NCBI GenBank assembly: GCA_910585095.1
Contig: CAJUBU010000009.1
Coordinates: 72,304 to 136,303 of the forward strand
Length of the DNA: 64,000 nucleotides
Reading direction: 5' to 3'
DNA from: an uncultured Lachnospira sp.
Lineage (GTDB): Bacteria; Bacillota; Clostridia; Lachnospirales; Lachnospiraceae
Shown here: piece by piece, positions 42,900-50,976 of the stretch
How the letters are laid out: each line of letters opens with the position of its first letter
Numbering within the stretch: the first letter of the stretch is position 1
Program-made: the position numbers and the translations under genes
Notes under the pieces: generated by a model
Seen by the model: the letters and a program-made list of their open reading frames with translations, nothing else
Databases searched by the model: none
Told to the model about the DNA's origin: nothing

Positions 42900-44642
42900 A
42901 TGATAAAAGGTATTGGGACTTCTAATGGGATAGGAATTGGTTATGCTTTGTTGATAGAAAATAATATTTTTAATGTAAAAACAACATCTGAAATTGATAT
43001 TGAAGAAGAAAAAAAACGATTTATCGAAGTAAAACAAGTATTTATTCAAGAGACTGAAAAAATGATTAAAAAACTCCAAAATAAACTTGGCGAACAGGAT
43101 AAAACGGCACTGGTGCTTAAAAATCAAATTTATTTGATAAATGATGAAGAATTATATAAAGAAGTAATCCATTTGATTGAAGATAGACATATGTGCGTGG
43201 AGATGGCAATGGAAGAAACATGTCAGTTTTTTGCAGGTATGTTTGCTTCGATGAATAGCGAATTGATGAGCCAGAGAGTGGCTGATATTGAAGATTTAAA
43301 AAATAGGGTATTATGTTTGTTGTCTGGAGGAAAACAAATTGATTTATTACAGTTAGAGCCAAATACAGTGATTGTTGCAAATCAGCTTCACCCATCTGTT
43401 ACGGCAGGTATGGATACAGCGCATGTGGTTGGTATTATTGCACAGAAAGGCGGAGAAACGTCCCATGCTGCAATTCTTGCAAGAGCGTTGGAAATACCTG
43501 CCGTGTTAAGTGTAAAAAATGCGACAGGAATTATAAAAACAGGCGATTTATTGATTGTTGATGGTGAATATGGTGAGGTTTTTGTCAATCCTATTCCAAA
43601 GACAATACAGATATTTGAGAAGAAAAAAGCACGTTATAAGGAAAAGGTTAAAGAGTTAAGAAAATATATTAATAAAAAGACAAAAACGGCAGATGGCAGC
43701 AGTGTTGGTCTTATGGCAAATATAGGAGATGAAAATGAAGCTGCAAAAGCGATGAAATCTGGCGCGGAAGGTGTAGGACTATTTCGTACAGAATTTTTAT
43801 TTATGAATGGAAAATCGATGCCTACACAAGAACAGCAATTTGAAGTGTATAAAAAGGCGGTTGTTTTATGCGGTGACAAATCATTGACAATAAGAACGTT
43901 GGATATTGGCGGAGATAAAGATATTCCATATATGGGACTTACAAAAGAAGCCAATCCTTTTTTGGGTTACAGGGCAATCCGGTTTTGTCTTGGAAGAATT
44001 GATATTTTTACCACACAGTTAAAGGCGATTCTTCGGGCAAGCGCATATGGAAATATAAGAATTATGCTTCCATTGATTACCACGATTGATGAGGTGATTA
44101 TAGGAAAAAAAATTATTTATGATACCATGAAAGAACTTGATAAAAATAATATTAATTATAATAAAAATATAAAAATAGGAATAATGATTGAAACGCCAGC
44201 AGCAGCATTAATAGCAGATGTGCTTGTAAAGGAAGCTGATTTTTTTTCAATTGGCACAAATGACCTCACACAATATATATTGGCGGTAGACCGCGGCAAT
44301 GAACATGTTTCCTATTTATATTCTGTATTGAATCCCGCCGTTTTAAGAGCTATTAAACATATTATTTCCTGTGCTAAAAATGGACATATTGAAGTGGGCA
44401 TGTGTGGTGAAGCGGCAGCAAATCCCAATATGATACCATTGCTTTTGGCATTTGGATTAGACGAGTTTTCGGTGTCTGCCACAAAGGTATTAGAGACTAG
44501 AAAAAATATTGCTTTGTGGGAAAAAGAAGAAGCAAAACAAATAGCAGATAAGGTGTTTTTAATGAATACAGAAAAAGAGATAACAACATATTTAAATCAA
44601 ATTATTTTTGATAAAAATAGTGCTGTCAACGGTGAAAAATAA
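42900..44642 (+). CDS. ptsI: PTS enzyme I
   Basis: This 580-residue phosphoenolpyruvate-protein phosphotransferase has the phospho-histidine domain with GGETSHAAILARALEIPAV and the PEP-binding barrel signatures GAEGVGLFRTEFLFM, DIGGDKDIPYMG and IGTNDLTQYILAVDRGN. The catalytic Cys is in VGMCGEAAANP. It starts the PTS chain by phosphorylating HPr; no HPr or enzyme II is adjacent. The start is ATG 42900 after CGGAGGGC. A P1-like hairpin TTTGTGA/TCACAAA lies upstream without a matching downstream segment. Confidence 0.93.
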   Translation: MIKGIGTSNGIGIGYALLIENNIFNVKTTSEIDIEEEKKRFIEVKQVFIQETEKMIKKLQNKLGEQDKTALVLKNQIYLINDEELYKEVIHLIEDRHMCVEMAMEETCQFFAGMFASMNSELMSQRVADIEDLKNRVLCLLSGGKQIDLLQLEPNTVIVANQLHPSVTAGMDTAHVVGIIAQKGGETSHAAILARALEIPAVLSVKNATGIIKTGDLLIVDGEYGEVFVNPIPKTIQIFEKKKARYKEKVKELRKYINKKTKTADGSSVGLMANIGDENEAAKAMKSGAEGVGLFRTEFLFMNGKSMPTQEQQFEVYKKAVVLCGDKSLTIRTLDIGGDKDIPYMGLTKEANPFLGYRAIRFCLGRIDIFTTQLKAILRASAYGNIRIMLPLITTIDEVIIGKKIIYDTMKELDKNNINYNKNIKIGIMIETPAAALIADVLVKEADFFSIGTNDLTQYILAVDRGNEHVSYLYSVLNPAVLRAIKHIISCAKNGHIEVGMCGEAAANPNMIPLLLAFGLDEFSVSATKVLETRKNIALWEKEEAKQIADKVFLMNTEKEITTYLNQIIFDKNSAVNGEK

Positions 44643-44678
44643 ATTTTTACACAGTAAAGAATAGCACAGAAATGAGGA

Positions 44679-45908
44679 ATGATGGGAAAAGTATTATCAA
44701 CACAAGATATTATAGAAAAGGTAATTCTTGTGGGTGTGCAGTTGGATAATGGAGAGAATGAGGAGAGTCTTCTTGATGAGTTAGAAGAATTGGTAAAGAC
44801 AGCTGGGGGTGTTGTTGTAGGAAGAATTATACAGTCCAGAGAGCAATTTCACCCTGCAACGTATATTGGAAAAGGAAAGTTGGATGAAATCCGTGTTCTT
44901 ATAGATGAACTTGATGCGACAGGAATTGTGTGTGATGATGAATTAAGTCCAGCACAACTAAAGAATTTAGAAGATGAATTAAATACAAAAGTGATGGACA
45001 GAACAATGGTTATTCTTGATATCTTTGCTGCCAGAGCAAATACAAGCGAGGGCAAAATTCAGGTTGAGATGGCACAGCTTAAATATAGAATGACAAGATT
45101 GTCAGGTTTTGGCAAGGCGTTGTCACGATTGGGCGGCGGTATAGGAACAAGGGGACCTGGTGAAAAAAAGATAGAGACGGATAGGCGTATTATAAGAGAA
45201 CGTATTTCAAGATTGTCTGTGCAGCTTAAAGAGATAGAACAGCACAGACAGACCATCCGAAAAAAGAGACAGAATATATCAACACCAATTGCAGCGATTG
45301 TAGGATATACGAATGCGGGTAAGTCTACACTATTAAATAAATTGACAGATGCTGGCGTATTGTCGGAGGATAAATTATTTGCTACACTAGATCCAACGAC
45401 AAGAGCATTAATTATTCCAGATGGAGAAAAAGTACTTCTTACAGATACGGTTGGATTTATACGGAAATTGCCGCATCATTTAATTGAGGCGTTTAAGAGT
45501 ACATTGCAGGAGGCAAAATTTGCAGATATTATCATACATGTAGTTGACAGTTCCAATCCGGATATGGATAAACATATCAAAACGGTATATGAGATATTAG
45601 AAAGCCTTGAGGTGGGCGATAAACCAATTATAACGCTGTATAATAAAAGTGATTTGGTACAAAGCAATATATGTGGTATTGACCCTAAGGCAAAGCAGAC
45701 GATTAAAATTTCTGCAAAAACAGGAGAAGGTCTTGAGGCATTTTTAAAAGAGCTTCAAAATATTATAAGGGATGGATGTCAAAAGATTGAACAATTATTT
45801 GCTTATGCAGATGCGGGAAAAATTCAATCAATAAGAGAATATGGAAAAGTTTTAAAAGAAGAGTATAGGGAAGATGGCATATATATAGAAGCATGGATGC
45901 CAAAGTGA
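44679..45908 (+). CDS. hflX: GTPase HflX
   Basis: This 409-residue protein has the N-terminal HflX domain (PATYIGKGKLDEIRVLIDEL, DELSPAQLKNLEDEL), a helical linker (LSRLGGGIGTRGPGEKKIETDRR) and a GTPase domain (P-loop VGYTNAGKSTLLN, DTVGFIRKLPHHLIEAF, YNKSD). It binds the 50S subunit and rescues stalled or dimerised ribosomes. The Shine-Dalgarno ATGAGG (44672-44677) is very close to the two candidate starts, 44679 and 44682; the second has the better spacing. The upstream GCACAGAAATGAGG is the tail of the leader family. Confidence 0.93.
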   Translation: MMGKVLSTQDIIEKVILVGVQLDNGENEESLLDELEELVKTAGGVVVGRIIQSREQFHPATYIGKGKLDEIRVLIDELDATGIVCDDELSPAQLKNLEDELNTKVMDRTMVILDIFAARANTSEGKIQVEMAQLKYRMTRLSGFGKALSRLGGGIGTRGPGEKKIETDRRIIRERISRLSVQLKEIEQHRQTIRKKRQNISTPIAAIVGYTNAGKSTLLNKLTDAGVLSEDKLFATLDPTTRALIIPDGEKVLLTDTVGFIRKLPHHLIEAFKSTLQEAKFADIIIHVVDSSNPDMDKHIKTVYEILESLEVGDKPIITLYNKSDLVQSNICGIDPKAKQTIKISAKTGEGLEAFLKELQNIIRDGCQKIEQLFAYADAGKIQSIREYGKVLKEEYREDGIYIEAWMPK

Positions 45909-45937
45909 AAAATACCATCAAAAATAAATTATTTTAC

Positions 45938-45960
45938 AAGTTAAATAAAATTTAACTTTA
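45938..45960 (+). terminator. Terminator-like hairpin after hflX
   Basis: AAGTTAAAT (45938-45946) pairs with ATTTAACTT (45950-45958), followed by TATCA. It is A/T-rich and lacks a long T-run. Confidence 0.45.
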
Positions 45961-46113
45961 TCAAGGAAGTCCCCCACTTCAATACTGTAGGTATAAGTGA
46001 GGGAGTGGGGACTTGCTTGTTTCAGTGGGAGTATAAGCACCCGCTGAAAAGCTGCGATAGCAGCTAGATGGTTTGAGCAAGTAGCGTAGCGGATTGCGAA
46101 TATCTGCTTGACT
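45960..46113 (+). repeat. 154-bp structured repeat, copy B
   Basis: This is the better-preserved copy. The first stem is AAGTCCCC.ACT with AGTGGGGACTT (45967-46015). Then come a hairpin TTCAGTGGG/CCCGCTGAA, a perfect GCTGC-GATA-GCAGC hairpin and a tail stem CAAGTAG/CTGCTTG. Changes relative to copy A in the second hairpin keep pairing. It ends 6 nt before the pseudoknot leader of the 46.2-kb gene. No transposase or TnpB frame is nearby. Confidence 0.7.
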
Positions 46114-46119
46114 TAGCAA

Positions 46120-46200
46120 TTTGTGTCTACGTGTTGCTTGACACAAAGTTGTGAAAACAAAATGTTGTTTTTTGTACAAAAAAGCAGCACAGAAATGAGG
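46120..46200 (+). promoter_or_regulatory. Pseudoknot leader element, copy 5
   Basis: The stem is TTTGTGTC (46120-46127) with GACACAAA (46140-46147). The loop TACGTGTTGCTT (46128-46139) pairs through GTGTTGCTT with AAGCAGCAC (46182-46190), 9 bp with one G-U. The Shine-Dalgarno ATGAGG is at 46195-46200 and the ATG at 46207. The linker again holds a hairpin, AAAACAA/TTGTTTT. Confidence 0.72.
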
Positions 46201-46206
46201 ACTATT

Positions 46207-47118
46207 ATGAGAAAAAAGGGAAAACAAAGCAAAAAAATGGTGTCTTGTATTATTGTGATATCTATTTTGCTTTTGTCCGTTGGCGGATATTTTGCGTATC
46301 CGACATTGGCAAATATGGTCTTGCCTCAAAGGCATATAATGAATGCGTTTATAAATTTTGAAGGCAGACTTCAGCATATGGTTGACAGTCTGTCTGAAAA
46401 TATTGAGTTTATGGAAATGGAAGGAGAACTTGAGGTTTGTCTTGAGGCATTTCCAACATTAAAAGAATCCTTAACAATGCAAGATGACAGTGATAATGTT
46501 AATATTCATTTTTGGTTTAAGGACAATAAAATACGTATTCGTTCATTGCAGCTTTTTGAAGACGATATTTTAATTGAAGTTCATCTTTCGGATATAAATA
46601 AATTAAAAGAATCCAATATGAGCGGTCAGCTTCCAGCAGAATATAAGCAATATCAAGATATCTGCAAAAAGGTTGATATAATATTACATGAAATTTCTAA
46701 AATAGATTTTAAAAAGCATAGTGATATTATATCGGCTGCAAGTAAAGATGTTGTAAAAGGATATGCTTCGATGTTACAAAATGCAGAATATGAAAAGATA
46801 GATAATTTAGATAGTGACGTGGCATCTTATAAAATTGTTTTTCCACAACACCTTGTAGAACAAGGGAATAATATGGTTATTGATGAACTTTATTCAGACA
46901 GTAAAGTTCTTCCATATATTTCTATTTTAAAGACTTCAGCAGGCATAGGCAAAGATACTTTAAAAGAATATGGCGCTAAATTTATGGAATATATAGGTGA
47001 TATTGATTTTATTGTGGACATTGATGAAAAGACAGACATAATACAAAGTTTGTATGCGTATTTGATTTATAATGGTAAAGAAGCGTGTCGTTTTACACTT
47101 GATTTTCATGAGCAGTAA
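46207..47118 (+). CDS. Membrane-anchored protein, unknown
   Basis: This 303-residue protein has a basic N terminus, one transmembrane segment (VSCIIVISILLLSVGGYFAYPTL) and an extracytoplasmic domain without recognised family. A segment LPQRHIMNAFINFEGRLQHMVDSL and repeated beta-type stretches (DNVNIHFWFKDNKIRIRSLQL, ILIEVHLSDINKL) recall DUF-type substrate-carrier folds. The start at 46207 follows ATGAGG by 6 nt; an upstream in-frame start would run through the leader. Confidence 0.65.
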   Translation: MRKKGKQSKKMVSCIIVISILLLSVGGYFAYPTLANMVLPQRHIMNAFINFEGRLQHMVDSLSENIEFMEMEGELEVCLEAFPTLKESLTMQDDSDNVNIHFWFKDNKIRIRSLQLFEDDILIEVHLSDINKLKESNMSGQLPAEYKQYQDICKKVDIILHEISKIDFKKHSDIISAASKDVVKGYASMLQNAEYEKIDNLDSDVASYKIVFPQHLVEQGNNMVIDELYSDSKVLPYISILKTSAGIGKDTLKEYGAKFMEYIGDIDFIVDIDEKTDIIQSLYAYLIYNGKEACRFTLDFHEQ

Positions 47119-47167
47119 ATTGAAAAGTTAAGATAGTAAAGTCTTATTACTTTCATTTTTTAGACAA

Positions 47168-47201
47168 AAGGAGGAACTATTCTTTGTAAAAAAGAATAGT
47201 C
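47168..47201 (+). promoter_or_regulatory. Shine-Dalgarno separated from start by a hairpin
   Basis: AAGGAGG (47168-47174) is 41 nt from the methylase ATG. Between them is a hairpin ACTATTCTT/AAGAATAGT (about 47176-47200). No in-frame start codon lies closer to AAGGAGG, and no good ribosome-binding site lies directly before ATG 47216. Folding of the hairpin would bring the site near the start. Confidence 0.5.
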
Positions 47202-47215
47202 AAAGCAAGAAAAAT

Positions 47216-48193
47216 ATGCAGATTGTACCTACAATAACTGAAAAATCGGTCAATACAAGAATTTTGTATTGTAATAAAAGTGAAAAAAAGACAGTTAAGC
47301 CTTTTTTAAAATGGGCAGGCGGCAAAAGTCAGCTTCTTCACGAAATTGAGAAATACTATCCATTTGCAGATGGAAATATTACAAAATATGCTGAACCATT
47401 TGTTGGCGGCGGCGCAGTTTTATTTGATATTCTCAATAAGTATGATTTAGAAAAAATTTACATTAGTGATATTAATGAACAATTAATAAATACATATCAT
47501 ATTATTTGTGAGGATATTGATGCTTTAGTAGAATATCTTTATACTGTTCAAAATGATTTTTTTCTGTTGGATACGGCTGATAGAAAATCATACTATATGC
47601 AAAAACGTGAGCGCTTTAATGAGTTAAATATTAATGGTGATAAAAATGCTGTTATAGAAAAAGCAGGGCTAATGATATTTCTTAATAAGACATGTTTTAA
47701 TGGTTTGTTTCGCGTCAATAAAAAAGGATTGTTTAATGTTCCTATGGGAGCATATAAAAATCCTTTAATTTGTGATGAAAATAATCTTCGTGCAGTTTCT
47801 AAAAAATTGCAAGAGGTAACAATTGTGTGTGGAGATTATAGAGAATCACTTAATTTTATTGATAAAAACACTTTTGTATACATTGATCCGCCATATAGAC
47901 CAATTACAGATACAGCAAATTTTACAGCTTATACTAAAGATTTCTTTAATGATAAAGAACAAATAAAACTTGCAGAATTTATCAATAAAATAGATAAGAA
48001 AGGTGCAAAGATTTTAGTTAGTAATTCCGATCCTAAAAACTTTAATATAGAGGACGACTTTTTTGATAATATTTACTGTGCTTATAAAATTAAAAGGGTA
48101 GAAGCGAATCGTATGATTAATTGTAATAGTAATGCACGTGGCAAAATTAAAGAGCTGCTTATATCAAATTTTTATACTCAAAAGTATAACTGA
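47216..48193 (+). CDS. dam: DNA adenine methylase, Dam/DpnM type
   Basis: This 325-residue protein belongs to the alpha-class N6-adenine methyltransferases: PFLKWAGGKSQLL and AEPFVGGGAVLF (AdoMet site), FNGLFRVNKKGLFNVPMG, and the catalytic DPPY in YIDPPYRPITDTANF. By similarity to DpnM it probably methylates GATC. No DpnII-like endonuclease gene is adjacent, so it is an orphan methylase or a relic of a restriction system. It is convergent with the amidase gene. Confidence 0.88.
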   Translation: MQIVPTITEKSVNTRILYCNKSEKKTVKPFLKWAGGKSQLLHEIEKYYPFADGNITKYAEPFVGGGAVLFDILNKYDLEKIYISDINEQLINTYHIICEDIDALVEYLYTVQNDFFLLDTADRKSYYMQKRERFNELNINGDKNAVIEKAGLMIFLNKTCFNGLFRVNKKGLFNVPMGAYKNPLICDENNLRAVSKKLQEVTIVCGDYRESLNFIDKNTFVYIDPPYRPITDTANFTAYTKDFFNDKEQIKLAEFINKIDKKGAKILVSNSDPKNFNIEDDFFDNIYCAYKIKRVEANRMINCNSNARGKIKELLISNFYTQKYN

Positions 48194-48213
48194 AATTGAC
48201 AATATTTATTTTA

Positions 48214-48272
48214 AATGCTCCCTTTTAGCAGACAAATAAAAAATAAAAACTTGCTGCCAGAAAGGGAGCATT
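48214..48272. terminator. Bidirectional terminator between dam and amidase genes
   Basis: AATGCTCCCTTT (48214-48225) pairs with AAAGGGAGCATT (48261-48272), a perfect 12-bp stem; the inner GCAG/CTGC can extend it. It serves two convergent genes. Confidence 0.8.
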
Positions 48273-48279
48273 CAAGATA

Positions 48280-49260
48280 TTATGCGTACACAATATAAGT
48301 ATTATATCGAAAACGTCTTAAACGTTGCTCCATTTTAATTGCGTTTGTCAAAAACTCATAAGCGCCAACTTGAACTTTATAATATCCGTCTTCATACAGC
48401 AAAAATGCAGGAAAGCCCTCTACAAGTAAGGAATCTAACGTGCGGTCTGCATTTTCTTTATTATTGTAAGCACCTACCTGAACACGATAGAGTTTTTCTG
48501 CATTGTTGTCGCAAGTGCAGTTGCAGTTGTTTGAAGGTATGCGGATTCGTTCATATTCGTCTGTTTCAAAATTGGTACTCATTTCGTTATATCCTGTATT
48601 TCTTTCATTGTAAGGATTGTTCATTGTATCATAATTATCGCTCATATCTGAGGTGTTGCTCTCAGGAGTTGGAAAATAATTATTTTGTTCTTCACTTTCA
48701 TTCGCTTCTGTTGTTCTGGTATCTGTATTGTAAATCGTTTGAAGGATTCCATCGGCTATGCCTTGTGCAATATTAGAAAATTCTTTGTCAAATAAAGCAT
48801 TGTCGGCATCGGTATTAATAAAGCCAACTTCAACTAAGACAGCAGGCATTGTCGTTCTCTTTAAAACAACCAAGTTTGGACGTTCTGTTATACCAAGATT
48901 TGTAAAACCTACCTGTTCAAGTTGTTTATTAATATTATCTGCCATTTCTGAACGAATGCCAGAATCTTTATATACAAGTGTTTCTACGCCGCTGTATTGG
49001 TTATTTTTTTCTGAAGAGTTACGATGTATAGATACAAAATAATCGGCTCCTGAATTATTGGCATCAGTAGCTTTCTTAAAAGGTGTTTCATATATGTCAT
49101 TGGTTCTAGTATAAACAACATTAATACCAGCATTTTGAAGAATATTCCCAACTGCCATGGTGAGTTTAAGAACATCATCCTTTTCTTGTCTGTTGCCATA
49201 TACGGCACCAGGGTCGCTTCCTCCATGACCGGCATCCAGCGCTACTGTTATGTTTGACAT
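48280..49260 (-). CDS. N-acetylmuramoyl-L-alanine amidase with SPOR domain
   Basis: The protein has 326 residues. The amidase_3 domain is at 1-185, with zinc ligands in DAGHGGSDPGA, the Glu that follows in the family, SIHRNSS and VLVEVGFIN. An acidic/Asn-rich linker comes next. The C-terminal SPOR-type domain has two halves (KLYRVQVGAYNNKENADRTLDSL, YYKVQVGAYEFLTNAIKMEQRL). There is no signal peptide. The start at 49260 is set by ATGAGG upstream on the minus strand. Confidence 0.88.
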   Translation of the reverse strand: MSNITVALDAGHGGSDPGAVYGNRQEKDDVLKLTMAVGNILQNAGINVVYTRTNDIYETPFKKATDANNSGADYFVSIHRNSSEKNNQYSGVETLVYKDSGIRSEMADNINKQLEQVGFTNLGITERPNLVVLKRTTMPAVLVEVGFINTDADNALFDKEFSNIAQGIADGILQTIYNTDTRTTEANESEEQNNYFPTPESNTSDMSDNYDTMNNPYNERNTGYNEMSTNFETDEYERIRIPSNNCNCTCDNNAEKLYRVQVGAYNNKENADRTLDSLLVEGFPAFLLYEDGYYKVQVGAYEFLTNAIKMEQRLRRFRYNTYIVYA

Positions 49261-49265
49261 ATCAA

Positions 49266-49289
49266 CCTCATTTCTGCGCGTTTTGCGCA
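49266..49289 (-). promoter_or_regulatory. Amidase leader tail with local hairpin
   Basis: On the minus strand, TGCGC-AAAAC-GCGCA is followed by GAAATGAGG and the start. The GCGCAGAAATGAGG tail is that of the pseudoknot leaders, but here it can pair with a local TGCGC instead of a remote hairpin loop. Confidence 0.45.
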
Positions 49290-49537
49290 TATTTCTATTA
49301 AAAATGTGCTTTTTAATAATATATTCATAAAGGATGGTTTTGTTGATAACGAAACTAAATATTGAGTGTTTGTTGTTAGAGTATGTTTATGGTATAATAA
49401 TCTTGGTTAAAGCCAAATTTTTGGTATCTTACTATGCAGACATTATGGTATGATATTAATATATTAAAAAAATTTTTTATTTTATTTGTCTTGAGAATGC
49501 AAAAAATTTATATAGTATATAAATGGAGGCTTTGGTT

Positions 49538-50866
49538 ATGAAAATGAAACAGAAATTATCCTACGTACTGGGTGGCTTTCTATTGGGTGTTATACTAACT
49601 GCTGTGATTTTGTTAAATATCAATAAAAAGTCTAGTGAAAGTCTGCCTATTGCTTCTCAAGAGAGTCAAACAGAGTCTCAGACAAATCCTTCTTCTAATG
49701 GTTTAGATGAAACATCGTCTCATGTGGCGGCTGCTGTGGATACAAAGAAAGTAAAAACATGGGATTCTGCCTCTGTCTATACAGGAGGTGCTATTGTTAG
49801 CTATCAGGGGCGCCAGTATCGTGCCAAGTGGTGGACACAGGGCGAATTGCCAGATACAAGTGATGTGTGGGAAAATTTGGGCGTTTTAGAGGGTGAGGCA
49901 GTGCAGCCTCAGGGAACAGATAATGTTCCAATTGATGCATCAACTCCTCAGAACACAGAATTAACGGATTTTAAGGTGGTGGGCTATTATCCTGCATGGA
50001 AACCAGATAAGCTCTCTGCCATAGATTTTAGTATAATTACTCATATCTGTTATGCTTTTGCTATTCCTACGCCAGACGGTGCTCTGCTTGATCTGCAAAA
50101 TCCAGATACTGCCCGCACGATTCTTCAATCAGCTCATGCAAATGGAGCAAAAGTGCTATTATCTGTGGGCGGCTGGAGTTATAATGATATACCACTGGAA
50201 AATGTGTTTGTCGAGGCTACCGCCAATGAAACCAAAATTCGGCAGTTTGCAGAAAGTATCCTGTCTATGTGTGAAACATATGGATTTGATGGGGTGGATA
50301 TGGACTGGGAGCATCCTCGTGTAGATGGTACCAGCGCAAAGCAGTATGAATCTCTGATGCTTCTTTTATCAGAAAGACTCCATGCACAGGGAAAGCTTTT
50401 GACGGCTGCAGTACTTAGCGGTGTTACGGTTGACGGCAATATTTATTATGATGCTGCTGCACATACCAATGTTGTTCTTAATGCTGTAGATTTTATTAAT
50501 GTAATGGCATATGATGGCGGTGACGGAGAACGGCATTCATCGTATTCGTTTGCAGTCAATTGTGGAACATACTGGAAAGATACAAGAGGTCTTCCGGCAT
50601 ACAAGGTCGTGATGGGGATGCCTTTTTACGCCCGACCTAGTTGGGAAAGTTATGGCATAATTTTGGAGAGTGTGCCGAAAGCAAGTGATATGGATTGTGT
50701 ATCCTATAATGGCATGGAGGTTTACTATAATGGTTTGGACACCATCACAGCAAAAACACGATATGCCAAAGAAAATTTAGGTGGTGTGATGGTTTGGGAG
50801 TTGACACAGGATACTTCTGACCCCGATAAAAGTTTGCTGCAAGCTATTGGACGAGAGAGCAAATAG
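49538..50866 (+). CDS. Membrane-anchored GH18 glycosidase with chitin-binding-like module
   Basis: The protein has 442 residues. It has an N-terminal signal anchor (LSYVLGGFLLGVILTAVILL), a Ser/Thr/Gln linker and a carbohydrate-binding module of the CBM5/12 type (WDSASVYTGGAIVSYQGRQYRAKWWTQGELPDTSDVWENLG). The GH18 barrel has the catalytic motif D-G-V-D-M-D-W-E, strand VLLSVGGWSY and MAYDGGDG. It should cleave chitin, peptidoglycan-like or other GlcNAc polymers at the cell surface. The DNA is more G/C-rich than its surroundings. The start at 49538 follows TGGAGG. Confidence 0.88.
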   Translation: MKMKQKLSYVLGGFLLGVILTAVILLNINKKSSESLPIASQESQTESQTNPSSNGLDETSSHVAAAVDTKKVKTWDSASVYTGGAIVSYQGRQYRAKWWTQGELPDTSDVWENLGVLEGEAVQPQGTDNVPIDASTPQNTELTDFKVVGYYPAWKPDKLSAIDFSIITHICYAFAIPTPDGALLDLQNPDTARTILQSAHANGAKVLLSVGGWSYNDIPLENVFVEATANETKIRQFAESILSMCETYGFDGVDMDWEHPRVDGTSAKQYESLMLLLSERLHAQGKLLTAAVLSGVTVDGNIYYDAAAHTNVVLNAVDFINVMAYDGGDGERHSSYSFAVNCGTYWKDTRGLPAYKVVMGMPFYARPSWESYGIILESVPKASDMDCVSYNGMEVYYNGLDTITAKTRYAKENLGGVMVWELTQDTSDPDKSLLQAIGRESK

Positions 50867-50976
50867 GGATATAAAGATAAAAAAATGGCTTTATCTTTCA
50901 ATTTTATCAGTGAAGTGCATAAATTGAAAATATCATGAATAGTAATATTGGTAAGATAATAGAGATGAGGTTATGT

